Origin: Rhizobium sp. Leaf453
GTDB lineage: Bacteria > Pseudomonadota > Alphaproteobacteria > Rhizobiales > Rhizobiaceae
Direction of reading: 5' to 3'
DNA: 64,000 nt
NCBI RefSeq assembly: GCF_001425605.1
Contig: NZ_LMRG01000001.1
Span: 901,909-965,908, forward strand
Shown: in pieces, positions 34,133 through 42,920 of the stretch
How positions within the stretch are numbered: the first letter of the stretch is position 1
Layout: the number at the start of each line of letters is the position of its first letter
Position numbers and translations under genes: made by a program
The notes under the pieces: model-generated
Databases searched by the model: none
The model's input: only the letters and a program-made list of their open reading frames with translations
Told to the model about the DNA's origin: nothing

Positions 34133-35233
34133 TCAGCCAAGCCGCACGATATGCTGGTCCCAGGCCACGTCGCTCAGCGTCCCGCCGAACCGACCGTCAT
34201 AGGACGACGCGACAAACCCGCTTTTGGCCGGCGCGATCCCGGCTGCATCCGCAAGCACGGTCTGGCGCAGAACCTTTCCCGTCCTGGCATCCACCGTCAC
34301 CTCGGCACCACCCTTCGGCGAGGTCAGGCCAACCAGTCCATCGCGCCGGTTAACGGCGATGGCACCGACATAGTTGGCGAGCGCCAGCGTCGTTTCCTCC
34401 GGCAGATCGAGAAAGCGGATATCCTCACCCTTGGAAAAGGAACCGGCAAGCGGCGGCAGGTCGTTGCGCGCGCCCTCGTACTGGCAGGCAAACCAGACCT
34501 TGCCATCGGCGTCGATATCGACATGCCGGGTCGATAGCTGGCGCAGCGTCTCCGGCATGACATGCCGCTCGATCAGGCTGCCATTTTTCGTATCGATCAG
34601 CGCCAAGGATGGCTCCATGTGGTCGAGATTGAGCTTGGTGCGGCCGAAATCCGGATGGGTCTCGATGCCGCCATTGGCGACGACGAGCATATGCCCGTCA
34701 GCACCAAGCGTCATATCATGCGGCCCGATGCCATAGGACGGAAACTCACCCAGCCGCGCAAAGCCGTTCGAGCCGTCGTAGACACCGATCATGCCGCGAT
34801 TGCCGTCGAAGTCGTTTTCCGTCGCATAGAGCAGGCGCCCGTCGCCCGAAAAGCAGCCGTGCCCATAGAAATGCCGGCCTTCCGCCGATGTGATGACGAT
34901 CGGCTCGGCGCTCCCGTCCGGCGCGAAGATCATCGCGAACGTGCCGGGGCGACGGGCAAAGGCGACGGCGCGGTTGGAAGCCGCGCTATAGGTCATGCCG
35001 TGCGCCCGGGCGGGCAGCGGCATGCGATCGATGATCGCGCCTTCCTCGCTCAGCAGAGCCACGCCATAGGCACCATTGGGCGACCGGAACCCGGAGGCAT
35101 AGACGGCTTGCGCGCGCGACAATGCGAAGGCCACCTGTGGCGCCAGCGTCGCTGCCCAGGCGGCCCCGGCCATTTTGAGGAAGGTCCGGCGGTCGGTGAG
35201 AGATTTGTCCGACGGTATGCTTTGATATGCCAT
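34133..35233 (-). CDS. DUF1513 protein, Tat-exported beta-propeller, imelysin cluster
   Basis: A 366-residue periplasmic protein with a twin-arginine signal (DRRTFLKMAGAAWAATLAPQVAFA) and a seven-bladed propeller-like body (repeats such as HDMTLGADGHMLVVANGG and STRHVDIDADGKVWFACQYEG). DUF1513 genes commonly lie at the end of imelysin/di-heme cytochrome clusters, as here, implying a part in the same periplasmic, probably iron-related process. A 136-base palindromic element and corA separate it from the rest of the cluster. Confidence 0.85.
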   Translation of the reverse strand: MAYQSIPSDKSLTDRRTFLKMAGAAWAATLAPQVAFALSRAQAVYASGFRSPNGAYGVALLSEEGAIIDRMPLPARAHGMTYSAASNRAVAFARRPGTFAMIFAPDGSAEPIVITSAEGRHFYGHGCFSGDGRLLYATENDFDGNRGMIGVYDGSNGFARLGEFPSYGIGPHDMTLGADGHMLVVANGGIETHPDFGRTKLNLDHMEPSLALIDTKNGSLIERHVMPETLRQLSTRHVDIDADGKVWFACQYEGARNDLPPLAGSFSKGEDIRFLDLPEETTLALANYVGAIAVNRRDGLVGLTSPKGGAEVTVDARTGKVLRQTVLADAAGIAPAKSGFVASSYDGRFGGTLSDVAWDQHIVRLG

Positions 35234-35273
35234 GACGTTCCGCAAACACGGGAGTTGCCGTTGATCAGCAAGG

Positions 35274-35409
35274 CCTCATCCTCCGTCATTCCTGTGCTTG
35301 TCACAGGAATCCTTCCACGCGACGGACGTCGCGTGGAAGGAGCCTTCCGCGCCGCAGACGCGGCGCGACTGGATGCCTGTGACAAGCACAGGCATGACGG
35401 AGGATGAGG
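35274..35409. repeat. 136-base compound palindrome
   Basis: CCTCATCCTCCGTCAT plus CCTGTGCTTGTCACAGG at the left end is mirrored at the right end, so the whole element folds into one long stem. Nested inside are CCTTCCACGCGAC/GTCGCGTGGAAGG and GCGCCGC/GCGGCGC hairpins. It differs in sequence from the CTTCTCCCC family and is the only copy of its class in the window. It lies between corA and the DUF1513 gene. Confidence 0.85.
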
Positions 35410-35444
35410 TCTCCGCAGGATTCCAATATTCCTCAATTCCTCGT

Positions 35445-36434
35445 TTACAGCCAGCCCCGCCGCTTGAAATACAGATACGGCAACACCGCCGACATCACCA
35501 TCATGCCGAGCGCCATCGGATAGCCGAACTGAAACTTCAACTCCGGCATGATCTCGAAATTCATGCCGTAGATCGAAGCGACCAGCGTCGGTGGCAGGAA
35601 GACGACGGCGGCGACCGAGAAGATCTTGATGATCTGGTTCTGCTCGAGGTTGATCAGGCCCAGCGTCGCGTCGAGCAGGAAATTGATCTTGTTCGACAAG
35701 AACAGCGCATGGTCGCCCAGCGACGCCGCATCGCGCTGGATCAGCTTGACGCGCTGCCGGCTCTCCTTGATCGCCTTGCGGGTACCGATCCCATCCAGCG
35801 CCGTATGATAGGCGACGAGACGCCCGACGCTGACCAGGCTTTCACGGATCACCGTCAACAGGTCGCCCTTCTGGCCGATCTGCTCGATCAGCGACTGCAG
35901 GTCGCGGGTCTTCTTCGTCACCGTCGCATTGGTCTTGCGAAACACCTCGCGCGAGATGCCATCGACCTCGTTGCCGACACGCTCCAGCGCATCCGCAGTC
36001 CGGTCGATCACCGCTTCCAAAAGGCCGATCATCGTCAGTTCGCCCGTTTCGCAGGAGGCGCCGTTCGGCTTCTGCATCCGCGCCGCATAGATGTGAAACG
36101 GCTTGGGATCGGCATGGCGCACCGTGACCAGCGTCGTACCCTTCAGGATGAAGGTGATGGGAACCTTGACCGGGTAATCGCCATCAAGCTCGGTGGCGGC
36201 CGTCATCGTCATGAACTCGGCGCCGTCCTCCTGGTAAAGACGGGCAGAAAGCTCGATTTCCTGCATCTCGTCGCGGGTCGGGATTTCGATGCCGAGCTGC
36301 CGCTCGACGATCCGGATCTCGTCCTGCGAGGCGTTGAACAGGTCGAACCATACGACGGGCAAGGTTTCATCTTGCTCCATCGCGGCGTCGATGAGGACGA
36401 GCTGGTTGCTCTGGCTTTTGTAGGTGCGCAGCAT
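35445..36434 (-). CDS. corA: CorA-family magnesium/divalent metal transporter
   Basis: A 329-residue transporter: a large cytoplasmic N-terminal domain with long helices, then two C-terminal membrane segments with the selectivity signature YGMN between them (IYGMNFEIMPE), ending in the basic tail YFKRRGWL. CorA channels pass Mg2+ and sometimes Co2+ or Ni2+. It lies on the same strand inside the imelysin/di-heme/DUF1513 set, which may be coincidence or a metal-related link. The start at 36434 matches the family; 36476 is an alternative. Confidence 0.92.
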   Translation of the reverse strand: MLRTYKSQSNQLVLIDAAMEQDETLPVVWFDLFNASQDEIRIVERQLGIEIPTRDEMQEIELSARLYQEDGAEFMTMTAATELDGDYPVKVPITFILKGTTLVTVRHADPKPFHIYAARMQKPNGASCETGELTMIGLLEAVIDRTADALERVGNEVDGISREVFRKTNATVTKKTRDLQSLIEQIGQKGDLLTVIRESLVSVGRLVAYHTALDGIGTRKAIKESRQRVKLIQRDAASLGDHALFLSNKINFLLDATLGLINLEQNQIIKIFSVAAVVFLPPTLVASIYGMNFEIMPELKFQFGYPMALGMMVMSAVLPYLYFKRRGWL

Positions 36435-36637
36435 ATCGGGTTCCAATCTGGCAAGTCTATCGACCGCCAGCGGCAACCCTTGCTATCAGGGCCGGACGGT
36501 CGAAAAAATCGAAGCTGTACTTCGACTGTCGGGGTTCATGATCCGTTGATCCTTTTTTGGCCGTGTTCGCATCGAACACGCCGCCCCATTGCGCCAATAT
36601 TGCTGCCCTGTCAACCGCTTGGCAGGCTTCTGCGCCC

Positions 36638-37774
36638 TCAATCGCCGTCGGCGAACGAGAAGCCCGAGGTCAGGCCGATGGCCGCGCCGAAATCGAGATT
36701 GAGGCGCTGCAGTACATCGTTGGTGTTCTGAAGAATGCGGTTCAAAAGCGCCCGCTGGTCGTCGTCGGCAATAGCCTCGTCGATCGGCAGGTCGATCTGG
36801 TCGGCATCATCGACGATCGCCTGCAGCACGTAATTGACGGCACTCACCACCGACTGGTCTTCCTTTGGCAGCAGAGCCTGCATGTCGGCCGCGTTGAACA
36901 GCGTCTGCAGCGCCATGAAATTCGCAGACAGCGCCGGCATCGTATTGCCGGAGCGCCAATAGATCGCCAGTTTCGGATGGCCCTTGTCCGGCTCGCCCTT
37001 AATGATGCCGGCATAGAACGGCCGCAGCCGCTGGTCGCGAATGCTTTCGACGCCATGGACGAGGATGCCGAGCAGTTCGGTCGCAGCCTCCTTGCCGTCG
37101 CGATAGAGCGGATTGGCCGGACCGGGATTCTTCCAGGCCTTCTGGATGCCATCGGGCTTTTCCCATTCCGCACTGAGTTCGGCGGCAATGGTTTTCAGGT
37201 TGTCGGCGATGGCGGCGCCATAGCGGCAGCGAAAACCGCCCTTTTCCTGCGGCAGAACTTCGGCGCCGGTACCGTAGAGCACATATTCCAGTGCCCCCAG
37301 CCCCTGCGTCGCGACGCTCTTGCCCTTCAGCGTATCCGGCGATGTTGCAGTCTCGTCGCTGGTCGCGAGAATGCGCTGCACCTGCTTCAGGCCGGTGCTC
37401 TTGCGATCCGGGAAGAACAGGAAACGCTCGAAACGATTACCATCCAGCACCGGCCCGACACGGACGATCTCGATCGTCGACCATTGCTGCACCACCTCGT
37501 CGAAGGTCATCTGGACGTCGCCGAGCGTCTCCTCCGACGGTTTCTCGCACAGGACGTGCGCAGCTTCCGCCAGCGATTCGGTGCCTTCCATCAGGTCGCG
37601 GTAACCGGGGCGGATGAAATCGTCGACGGCCTTGGCCATGACATCAGGCACGGCTTCCTGCTTCAGGCTGGCGCGCGGCGGCGCGGCGTCTTCGGCATCC
37701 TCGGCCATGGCGGAAACCGACAGCACGGCGGAAAGGGCGAGGCTGAGAAGCAGGACAGGCCGATAACGCATCAA
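36638..37774 (-). CDS. Imelysin-family periplasmic protein (second copy, motif degenerate)
   Basis: A 378-residue exported protein with the signal peptide MMRYRPVLLLSLALSAVLSVSAMA. It belongs to the imelysin (peptidase M75-like) family tied to iron or haem uptake. The usual GxHxxE motif reads GLGALEY here, so the His is missing and metal binding may differ from the first imelysin of the cluster (39590). Its start overlaps the stop of the di-heme cytochrome gene by four bases. Confidence 0.87.
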   Translation of the reverse strand: MMRYRPVLLLSLALSAVLSVSAMAEDAEDAAPPRASLKQEAVPDVMAKAVDDFIRPGYRDLMEGTESLAEAAHVLCEKPSEETLGDVQMTFDEVVQQWSTIEIVRVGPVLDGNRFERFLFFPDRKSTGLKQVQRILATSDETATSPDTLKGKSVATQGLGALEYVLYGTGAEVLPQEKGGFRCRYGAAIADNLKTIAAELSAEWEKPDGIQKAWKNPGPANPLYRDGKEAATELLGILVHGVESIRDQRLRPFYAGIIKGEPDKGHPKLAIYWRSGNTMPALSANFMALQTLFNAADMQALLPKEDQSVVSAVNYVLQAIVDDADQIDLPIDEAIADDDQRALLNRILQNTNDVLQRLNLDFGAAIGLTSGFSFADGD

Positions 37775-39543
37775 AGGGACTCCAGGAATGTGATCAGGGC
37801 TTGCCTGTCGGCTTTTTCGAGATCGGCAAAACGGTCGCGCGCCTTCTGCGCCTCGCCGCCATGCCAGAGAATGGCTTCGGTGAGATTGCGCGCCCGCCCG
37901 TCATGCAGAAAGAACGTGTGCCCGCTTACTACTTGGGTCAAACCGATACCCCAAAGAGCAGGTGTGCGCCATTCCCTGCCCGACGCTTCTCCGACTTGCT
38001 GGCCATCGGCCAGCCCCTCGCCCATGTCATGCAGCAGAAAGTCGGAATAGGGCCAGATCAGTTGAAACGCATGCGCCTTGTTGCCGGCATCACGTCGGGT
38101 GACGAATTTCGGTACATGGCAGGAAATGCAGCCGGTCTCGTAGAAAACCTTCTTGCCGGCAAGCGTTTCCGCAAAACTCGCCTTGCGGCGGGCGGGCACG
38201 GCCAGGTTTTCCGAATAGAAGGTGACGAGGCCAAGCACCCGGTCCGGCGCTTCGGTATCGCCCAGCCGCGCCTGGACACCATCGGCCATCGACAGGCATT
38301 TGGTCTGCGCGGCCGTGCAGTCGCCATGGCTGCGTTTGGCGGCCGGCGAGGAAATGCCGATATCCCCGGCCAGCGCCTCCGCGCTCTGCTGGCGCACAGA
38401 GGCCGTCTGCGCCTTCCAGCCGAACCGCCCCAGAACCAGTTTTCCGGATTGAGGATCGCGCACCACCGACGCCTTGCCGCTGATCCCGTCGCCATCCCGG
38501 TCATCGGGATCGGCGTTGGCAAGGATATCGGCGGGATGAATGGCCTCGACCAACCCGAGCCCGCCCATCGGTTGCGTCACCCGCGGCGATAGCGTCGTCG
38601 CGGCATCGAGCGGCCCATAGCTCAGTCCCTCGATCGTATAGGTGGGCTGGCGCAGCGACACGATCTCGCCGCCGGCAAGCGTCACGGCCTTCTCGGTATA
38701 GCTGATCTTCATATGACCTTCTGCCGGAAGGCCCGGCACGGCGCTGTCCTGCAATTGCGCGCCATAGACCGGATCGGGGAAATTCAGCACCTTATGTGCC
38801 GCAACCGCCTGCCGCTCAGCCTCCGTTGCTGCCGGCCGCGCCAGTCGCAGGAACATCGACGTCGTGTCCGCATTGCCCTCCGGCGGATGACCGCGCCCGT
38901 CCTTCAGATGGCAGGTCTGGCAGGCGCGCGCATTGTAGAGCGGCCCCAGCCCATCGGATGCCTGCGTCGAGGACGGCGAGGACACCCAAAGCTTGCGAAA
39001 CAGCGCATTGCCGAGCTTGAAGGTCTCTTCCTCGGCAAAGGTGATGTTGGCGGAGAATTGCGAAAAGCTGTCCTGATTGACCGACGCAATCGACGTCCCC
39101 GCCCCACCCGCCATTGCCTCGAATTTTTCCGCCTTGGTGAAGTTCGTCGCGGGACGGATGACATCGGCGACGCGCTTGCGGTCATGTTCGGAGAGGTCGG
39201 TGCGTGGGGAGGCAATGTCCTCCACGTGGCTTTCGGTGTTTGCCGGGAGCTCCAAATCATCGGCAAGGGCTATTGCAAAAGACCCCTCCCCAACCCCTCC
39301 CCACAAGGGGGAGGGGCTAGACTGCCGCACCGTCCCACCATTCTGCGACACCTCGCGCAAGGTGACAATTTTGTGTGGCGGTGCGGCTGGGTTAAGCCCC
39401 TCCCCCTTGTGGGGAGGGGTTGGGGAGGGGTCTTCCGCGCCGAATGCAAAACCGTCCGTCCGGAAAACAGAAAAGCCGCCCGCCACGCAGCAGAGTGCGA
39501 TGGCAAGCGGCAGGATCAGACGGGGAAGGCCCCAAGCACTCAT
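37771..39543 (-). CDS. Di-heme oxidoreductase-family c-type cytochrome (COG3488-like) with in-frame repeat insert
   Basis: A periplasmic protein of 590 residues with an N-terminal signal region (MSAWGLPRLILPLAIALCCV) and two c-type heme sites, CQTCH (C208-H212) and CISCH (C472-H476). The C-terminal HTFFLHDGRARNLTEAILWHGGEA is typical of thiol oxidoreductase-like di-heme proteins found between imelysin genes. Residues about 38-88 are encoded by a mosaic palindrome (39281-39432), which adds a Pro/Gly-rich stretch just after the signal region. The start at 39543 is preferred; the longer frame to 39753 lies inside the upstream gene. Confidence 0.88.
   Translation of the reverse strand: MSAWGLPRLILPLAIALCCVAGGFSVFRTDGFAFGAEDPSPTPPHKGEGLNPAAPPHKIVTLREVSQNGGTVRQSSPSPLWGGVGEGSFAIALADDLELPANTESHVEDIASPRTDLSEHDRKRVADVIRPATNFTKAEKFEAMAGGAGTSIASVNQDSFSQFSANITFAEEETFKLGNALFRKLWVSSPSSTQASDGLGPLYNARACQTCHLKDGRGHPPEGNADTTSMFLRLARPAATEAERQAVAAHKVLNFPDPVYGAQLQDSAVPGLPAEGHMKISYTEKAVTLAGGEIVSLRQPTYTIEGLSYGPLDAATTLSPRVTQPMGGLGLVEAIHPADILANADPDDRDGDGISGKASVVRDPQSGKLVLGRFGWKAQTASVRQQSAEALAGDIGISSPAAKRSHGDCTAAQTKCLSMADGVQARLGDTEAPDRVLGLVTFYSENLAVPARRKASFAETLAGKKVFYETGCISCHVPKFVTRRDAGNKAHAFQLIWPYSDFLLHDMGEGLADGQQVGEASGREWRTPALWGIGLTQVVSGHTFFLHDGRARNLTEAILWHGGEAQKARDRFADLEKADRQALITFLESL
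39281..39432. repeat. Mosaic palindrome (CCCCTCCCC type) inside a coding sequence
   Basis: Two exact 38-base inverted arms (39281-39318 and 39395-39432), beginning GACCCCTCCCCAACCCC, flank a centre with AGACTGCCGCACCG / CGGTGCGGCTGG. The same arms occur in intergenic copies at 21582 and 45461. Here the element is translated without a stop as part of the di-heme cytochrome. Confidence 0.92.
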
Positions 39544-39589
39544 TCCGGAAAACCGGGCCGCCCTTGTGCGACGGCCCGCCTTTGCTTTC

Positions 39590-40870
39590 TTATTGGAAGA
39601 CAGCGTTAGGATTATCCAGGCTGTCGGAACCTTCAAGCTCGATCGTGCCGAGATCCAACGACGCAATGACGCGTTCGACGGTCTTGGCCTGGGCGACGAG
39701 GCCATCGATGGCTGCCTGGACGACGGCGTTGCCCTCGGCATTGCCCTCGGCAATCATCTGATCGTATTTCTCGACAGTGTCGCCGCGCTTGGCCATCGCC
39801 TGCATCGCCGCGATGGTCGTTGCCAGTTTGTCCTTCATTTCCTTGTCGAGCGCCGGGTCCTTGGCGGCGACGAGTTCGGACAGCGACGGGCCGGTCAGCT
39901 TGGTGCCGTCGACCTTGGTATATTCGCCGGTATAGGCAGCCTGGATGCCGATCGCGTCGTGCAGATGCGAGTTGTAGGTGTTGTCGGAGAAGCAATCATG
40001 CTCTTCTTCCGGATCGTGCAGCAAGAGGCCGAGCTTCATCCGCTCGCCGGCCAGTTCGCCGTAGGACAGCGATCCCATGCCGGTCAGGATGGCACCGAGG
40101 CCGGCCTTGGCGTCACCCTCGACATTCTTGGTGGCCGCGCCATCCGGCGTCCAGTTCGCAACCATTTCCTTGAGGTCGGAAACGAGCAGGTCGCTGGCAG
40201 CCTTCAGATAGGCAGCGCGGCGGTCGCAATTGCCGTTGGTGCAGGCCTTGGTGTCATAGTCCTTATAGGGGCGGTTGCCAGCGCCCGGACCGTTGCCGTT
40301 CAGGTCCTGGCCCCAGAGCAGGAATTCGATGGCATGATAACCGGTGGCGACGTTCGCCTCGATGCCGCCGGCTTCCTGCAGCGTGCCGGCCAGGAATTCC
40401 GGCGTGATGTTGGTCGCGTCGACATCCTTGCCGTCGATCTTGATCGTCTTGTTGGCGATGACGTTGGCGGTGAACAGCGCGTTTTCGTCGCTCTCGGTGC
40501 CATAGCTCGGATCAACATAGTCGATCAGGCCTTCATCCAGCGGCCAGGCGTTGACCTTGCCTTCCCATTCATCAACGATCGGGTTGCCGAAACGGTAGAC
40601 TTCGGTTTCCTGATAGGGGTTGCGGGCGACAAGCCAGGCGTCACGCGCAGCCTTCAGCGTCGCTTCGCTTGGCGTCGCGATCAGTGCGTCGACGGCCTTG
40701 TCGAGCGCTTCGGCGGTCGACAGCGCATCGGCGTATTTCGCATGTGCCACTTCGGCATAATGCTTGACGACAGCGGCCGCGTCGGTTGCCGCCTGCGCCG
40801 GCTGCAAGGCCAGCAAGGACGTCGCGGTGGCCAGCGCCAGCGCGGCGCTGCGAAGGAATGATGTGGTCAT
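39590..40870 (-). CDS. Imelysin-family periplasmic protein (IrpA-like)
   Basis: A 426-residue exported protein: signal peptide MTTSFLRSAALALATATSLLALQPAQA, then an all-helical imelysin fold with the intact GxHxxE motif in GYHAIEFLLWG and the segments DEWEGKVNAWPLDEGLIDYV and LHDPEEEHDCFSDNTYNSHLHD, typical of iron-regulated IrpA proteins. AGGAGAGG precedes the ATG. It is the first gene of the imelysin/di-heme/imelysin set and the likely target of an iron-responsive box upstream. Confidence 0.92.
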   Translation of the reverse strand: MTTSFLRSAALALATATSLLALQPAQAATDAAAVVKHYAEVAHAKYADALSTAEALDKAVDALIATPSEATLKAARDAWLVARNPYQETEVYRFGNPIVDEWEGKVNAWPLDEGLIDYVDPSYGTESDENALFTANVIANKTIKIDGKDVDATNITPEFLAGTLQEAGGIEANVATGYHAIEFLLWGQDLNGNGPGAGNRPYKDYDTKACTNGNCDRRAAYLKAASDLLVSDLKEMVANWTPDGAATKNVEGDAKAGLGAILTGMGSLSYGELAGERMKLGLLLHDPEEEHDCFSDNTYNSHLHDAIGIQAAYTGEYTKVDGTKLTGPSLSELVAAKDPALDKEMKDKLATTIAAMQAMAKRGDTVEKYDQMIAEGNAEGNAVVQAAIDGLVAQAKTVERVIASLDLGTIELEGSDSLDNPNAVFQ

Positions 40871-41022
40871 GACCTCTCCTGATATCTTTCCGAAGGACTT
40901 CGGCGTTCCCCACCGCCCGGAATGATGATCCCCGTCGCGCAAGCCGCGCGGCCCGGACCATGGGCGTGGCTATTCAGCCCGGTTGTCATGAACCAAAACC
41001 AAACATGTGTCAAAGAGTATAG

Positions 41023-41038
41023 TTTAGAACGTTTTCAA
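41023..41038. promoter_or_regulatory. Possible Irr/ICE-type iron box upstream of the imelysin cluster
   Basis: TTTAGAACGTTTTCAA partly matches the rhizobial iron-control element TTTAGAA-N3-TTCTAAA; the left half is exact and the right half is degenerate. It lies about 150 bases before the first imelysin gene in an A/T-richer stretch. The link to iron is by family knowledge and position. Confidence 0.35.
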
Positions 41039-41087
41039 TGTGCTGGCGGGCGATCGGACAGCCGAACACAGCACTCGAAACCCGAGC

Positions 41088-42377
41088 TCAGCCCTTCCTG
41101 CCCATCATGCAGAAGAAGAAGCCGTCTGTATCGGTGGAGGCCGGTGTCAGCGTCACCGTCTTCATGTCCGCAGACCAGGGCTGGCGCTTGTCGGTGCCGA
41201 ACAGGTCGGCCCAGGCATCGGCCACCGAGAGGATTTCGAAATCCGGGTTCTGCTCGCAGAAGGCATAGACCTGCGCCTCGTTCTCCTCAGGCAGGACCGA
41301 ACAGGTGACATAGATGAGGTGGCCACCCGGGCGCACGAAGGTCGAAGCCCCCGCGAGCGCTTCCTGCTGCTGGCCCAGCCGCTCGTCGAGGTTCTTCTGC
41401 GTCAGCCGCCATTTGGTGTCGGGGCGGCGGCGCCAGGTGCCGGTGCCGGTGCAGGGCGCATCGACCAGAACGCGGTCGCAGCGGCCGGCGAGCGGCTTCA
41501 GGCCGTCCAACCGGTCGTGAACCTGGACATTGCGCGTGCCCGCCCGTTTCAGCCGCTCGATGATCGGCGCCAGCCGCTTGCGATCGGTGTCATAAGCGTG
41601 GATCTGGCCCTTGTTGTTCATGGCCGCAGCCATGGCCAGCGTCTTGCCGCCGCCACCGGCGCAATAGTCGAGGATCTGGTCGCCTTCCTTCGGCATGACG
41701 AGATCGGCGACGATCTGCGATCCCTCGTCCTGAACCTCGAACCAGCCCTTTTCGAAGGAGATTTCGGCGGTGACGTTGGGAAGACGCGACGCCCCCTCGC
41801 CGGCCTTGACGCGAATACCCTGGCGCGCAATCGCCGCAGGCTCGACGCCGCTGCGGTCGAGCGCCTTCAGAACCTTGTCACGGGATGCCTTGAGCGTGTT
41901 GGCTCGCAGGTCGAGCGCCGGGCGTCCGGCGAGCGCCTGCGCTTCGACGAGCCATTCATCCTCGAAATTCTCCTCGAAGGACGGCTGCACCCATTCGGGG
42001 ATATCGCCCTGCACATGCAGCGGCGCATCCTCGAGCTTGCGGCTGGAAAAGGCGGACTTCATGTCGTCGGTCAAAGGCTCGGGGGCGAACCTGTCGCCCT
42101 CCAGTTCCTGCGCCAGTTGTCCCGGCGAAACGCCCCACTGGCGGAACATCACCGCATGGCCGAGCGCTGTCGCGCTGTCGCTGTCCATCAGGTAGGCGTG
42201 CGAGAGTTTCATCCGAAGCGCGTCATAGACGATGTTTCCGATCGCCGCCCGGTCGCCGGATCCGGCGAAGCGGTGCGCCAGCCCCCAATCCTTGAGGGCA
42301 TCGGCTACGGGACGCTTGCGCGCCTCTATATCGGCAAGAACCTCAATAGCTCCGGCGAGCCTGCCACCCAGTCGCAT
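41088..42377 (-). CDS. RsmB-type RNA (cytosine-C5) methyltransferase
   Basis: A 429-residue SAM-dependent enzyme of the RsmB/NOL1/NOP2/sun family, likely methylating 16S rRNA. The SAM-binding loop reads LDYCAGGGGKTLAMAAA, the motif IV cysteine is in LVDAPCTGTGTWRRRPD and the motif VI catalytic cysteine in YVTCSVLPEENE. An N-terminal region of about 130 residues with NusB-like helices is present. A perfect palindrome (42484-42502) lies about 107 bases upstream. Confidence 0.92.
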   Translation of the reverse strand: MRLGGRLAGAIEVLADIEARKRPVADALKDWGLAHRFAGSGDRAAIGNIVYDALRMKLSHAYLMDSDSATALGHAVMFRQWGVSPGQLAQELEGDRFAPEPLTDDMKSAFSSRKLEDAPLHVQGDIPEWVQPSFEENFEDEWLVEAQALAGRPALDLRANTLKASRDKVLKALDRSGVEPAAIARQGIRVKAGEGASRLPNVTAEISFEKGWFEVQDEGSQIVADLVMPKEGDQILDYCAGGGGKTLAMAAAMNNKGQIHAYDTDRKRLAPIIERLKRAGTRNVQVHDRLDGLKPLAGRCDRVLVDAPCTGTGTWRRRPDTKWRLTQKNLDERLGQQQEALAGASTFVRPGGHLIYVTCSVLPEENEAQVYAFCEQNPDFEILSVADAWADLFGTDKRQPWSADMKTVTLTPASTDTDGFFFCMMGRKG

Positions 42378-42483
42378 CTTTCAAACTCCATTTTCCGCCG
42401 TGGTAGCGGTGATGGACGCCAAGAGCAAGCAGGCAGTGCCGCTGTGTGACGATTGCTGACCAGATGCGTAGTGTGGCCGATAA

Positions 42484-42502
42484 GGAAAACCAGTGGTTTT
42501 CC
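42484..42502. promoter_or_regulatory. Perfect 9-1-9 palindrome between rlpA and the RsmB-like gene
   Basis: GGAAAACCA-g-TGGTTTTCC is a perfect dyad in the 180-base gap downstream of rlpA and upstream of the methyltransferase gene, both on the minus strand. There is no T tract, so an operator fits as well as a terminator remnant. Confidence 0.4.
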
Positions 42503-42557
42503 GATCGAACCGGATCAAAGCCGGCCGGAACAAAATCCGGACGGGTGTGTTGTCGAC

Positions 42558-42920
42558 TTAGCCGACGACGCGATAACAGACGCTGGCGGTTCCCGAACGG
42601 ACCATGCCGATATGGTTAGCGGCCGCCTTGGACAGATCGAGGACACGGCCGCGAATGAACGGGCCACGATCGTTGATACGAACGACAACCGTCTTGCCGT
42701 TGCGCTTGTTGGTGACGGCGACCTTGGTGCCGAACTTGAGATTGCGGTGGGCGGCGGTGAGGTAGGATGCATTCATGCGCTCGCCGGATGCCGTGCGCGA
42801 CGACAGGGCGTACCAGGAAGCGCCGCCACAGCCTTGTCCGGCTGCCTGGCTAGGTGTCACAGATGTAAGAGTTGCCCCCACGGCAAACACTGCGGCCAGC
42901 GCAGCGGAAGTGAATTTCAT
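42558..42920 (-). CDS. RlpA-like double-psi beta-barrel septal protein
   Basis: A small exported protein of 120 residues: signal peptide ending TSVTPSQAA, then one double-psi beta-barrel domain ([19 protein letters not shown] ... [26 protein letters not shown] ... [13 protein letters not shown]). RlpA relatives cleave denuded glycan strands at the division site; here no SPOR domain is attached, so septal targeting is not evident. The start may be ATG 42920 or a TTG three codons earlier that sits better behind GAAGGGGG. Confidence 0.87.
   Translation of the reverse strand: MKFTSAALAAVFAVGATLTSVTPSQAAGQGCGGASWYALSSRTASGERMNASYLTAAHRNLKFGTKVAVTNKRNGKTVVVRINDRGPFIRGRVLDLSKAAANHIGMVRSGTASVCYRVVG

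Noticed and set aside
36557..38050. 497-codon plus-strand frame
   Set aside because: Antisense to the second imelysin and di-heme genes, which have signal peptides and CxxCH motifs.
39077..40861. 594-codon plus-strand frame
   Set aside because: Antisense to the imelysin and cytochrome genes and passes through the mosaic repeat.
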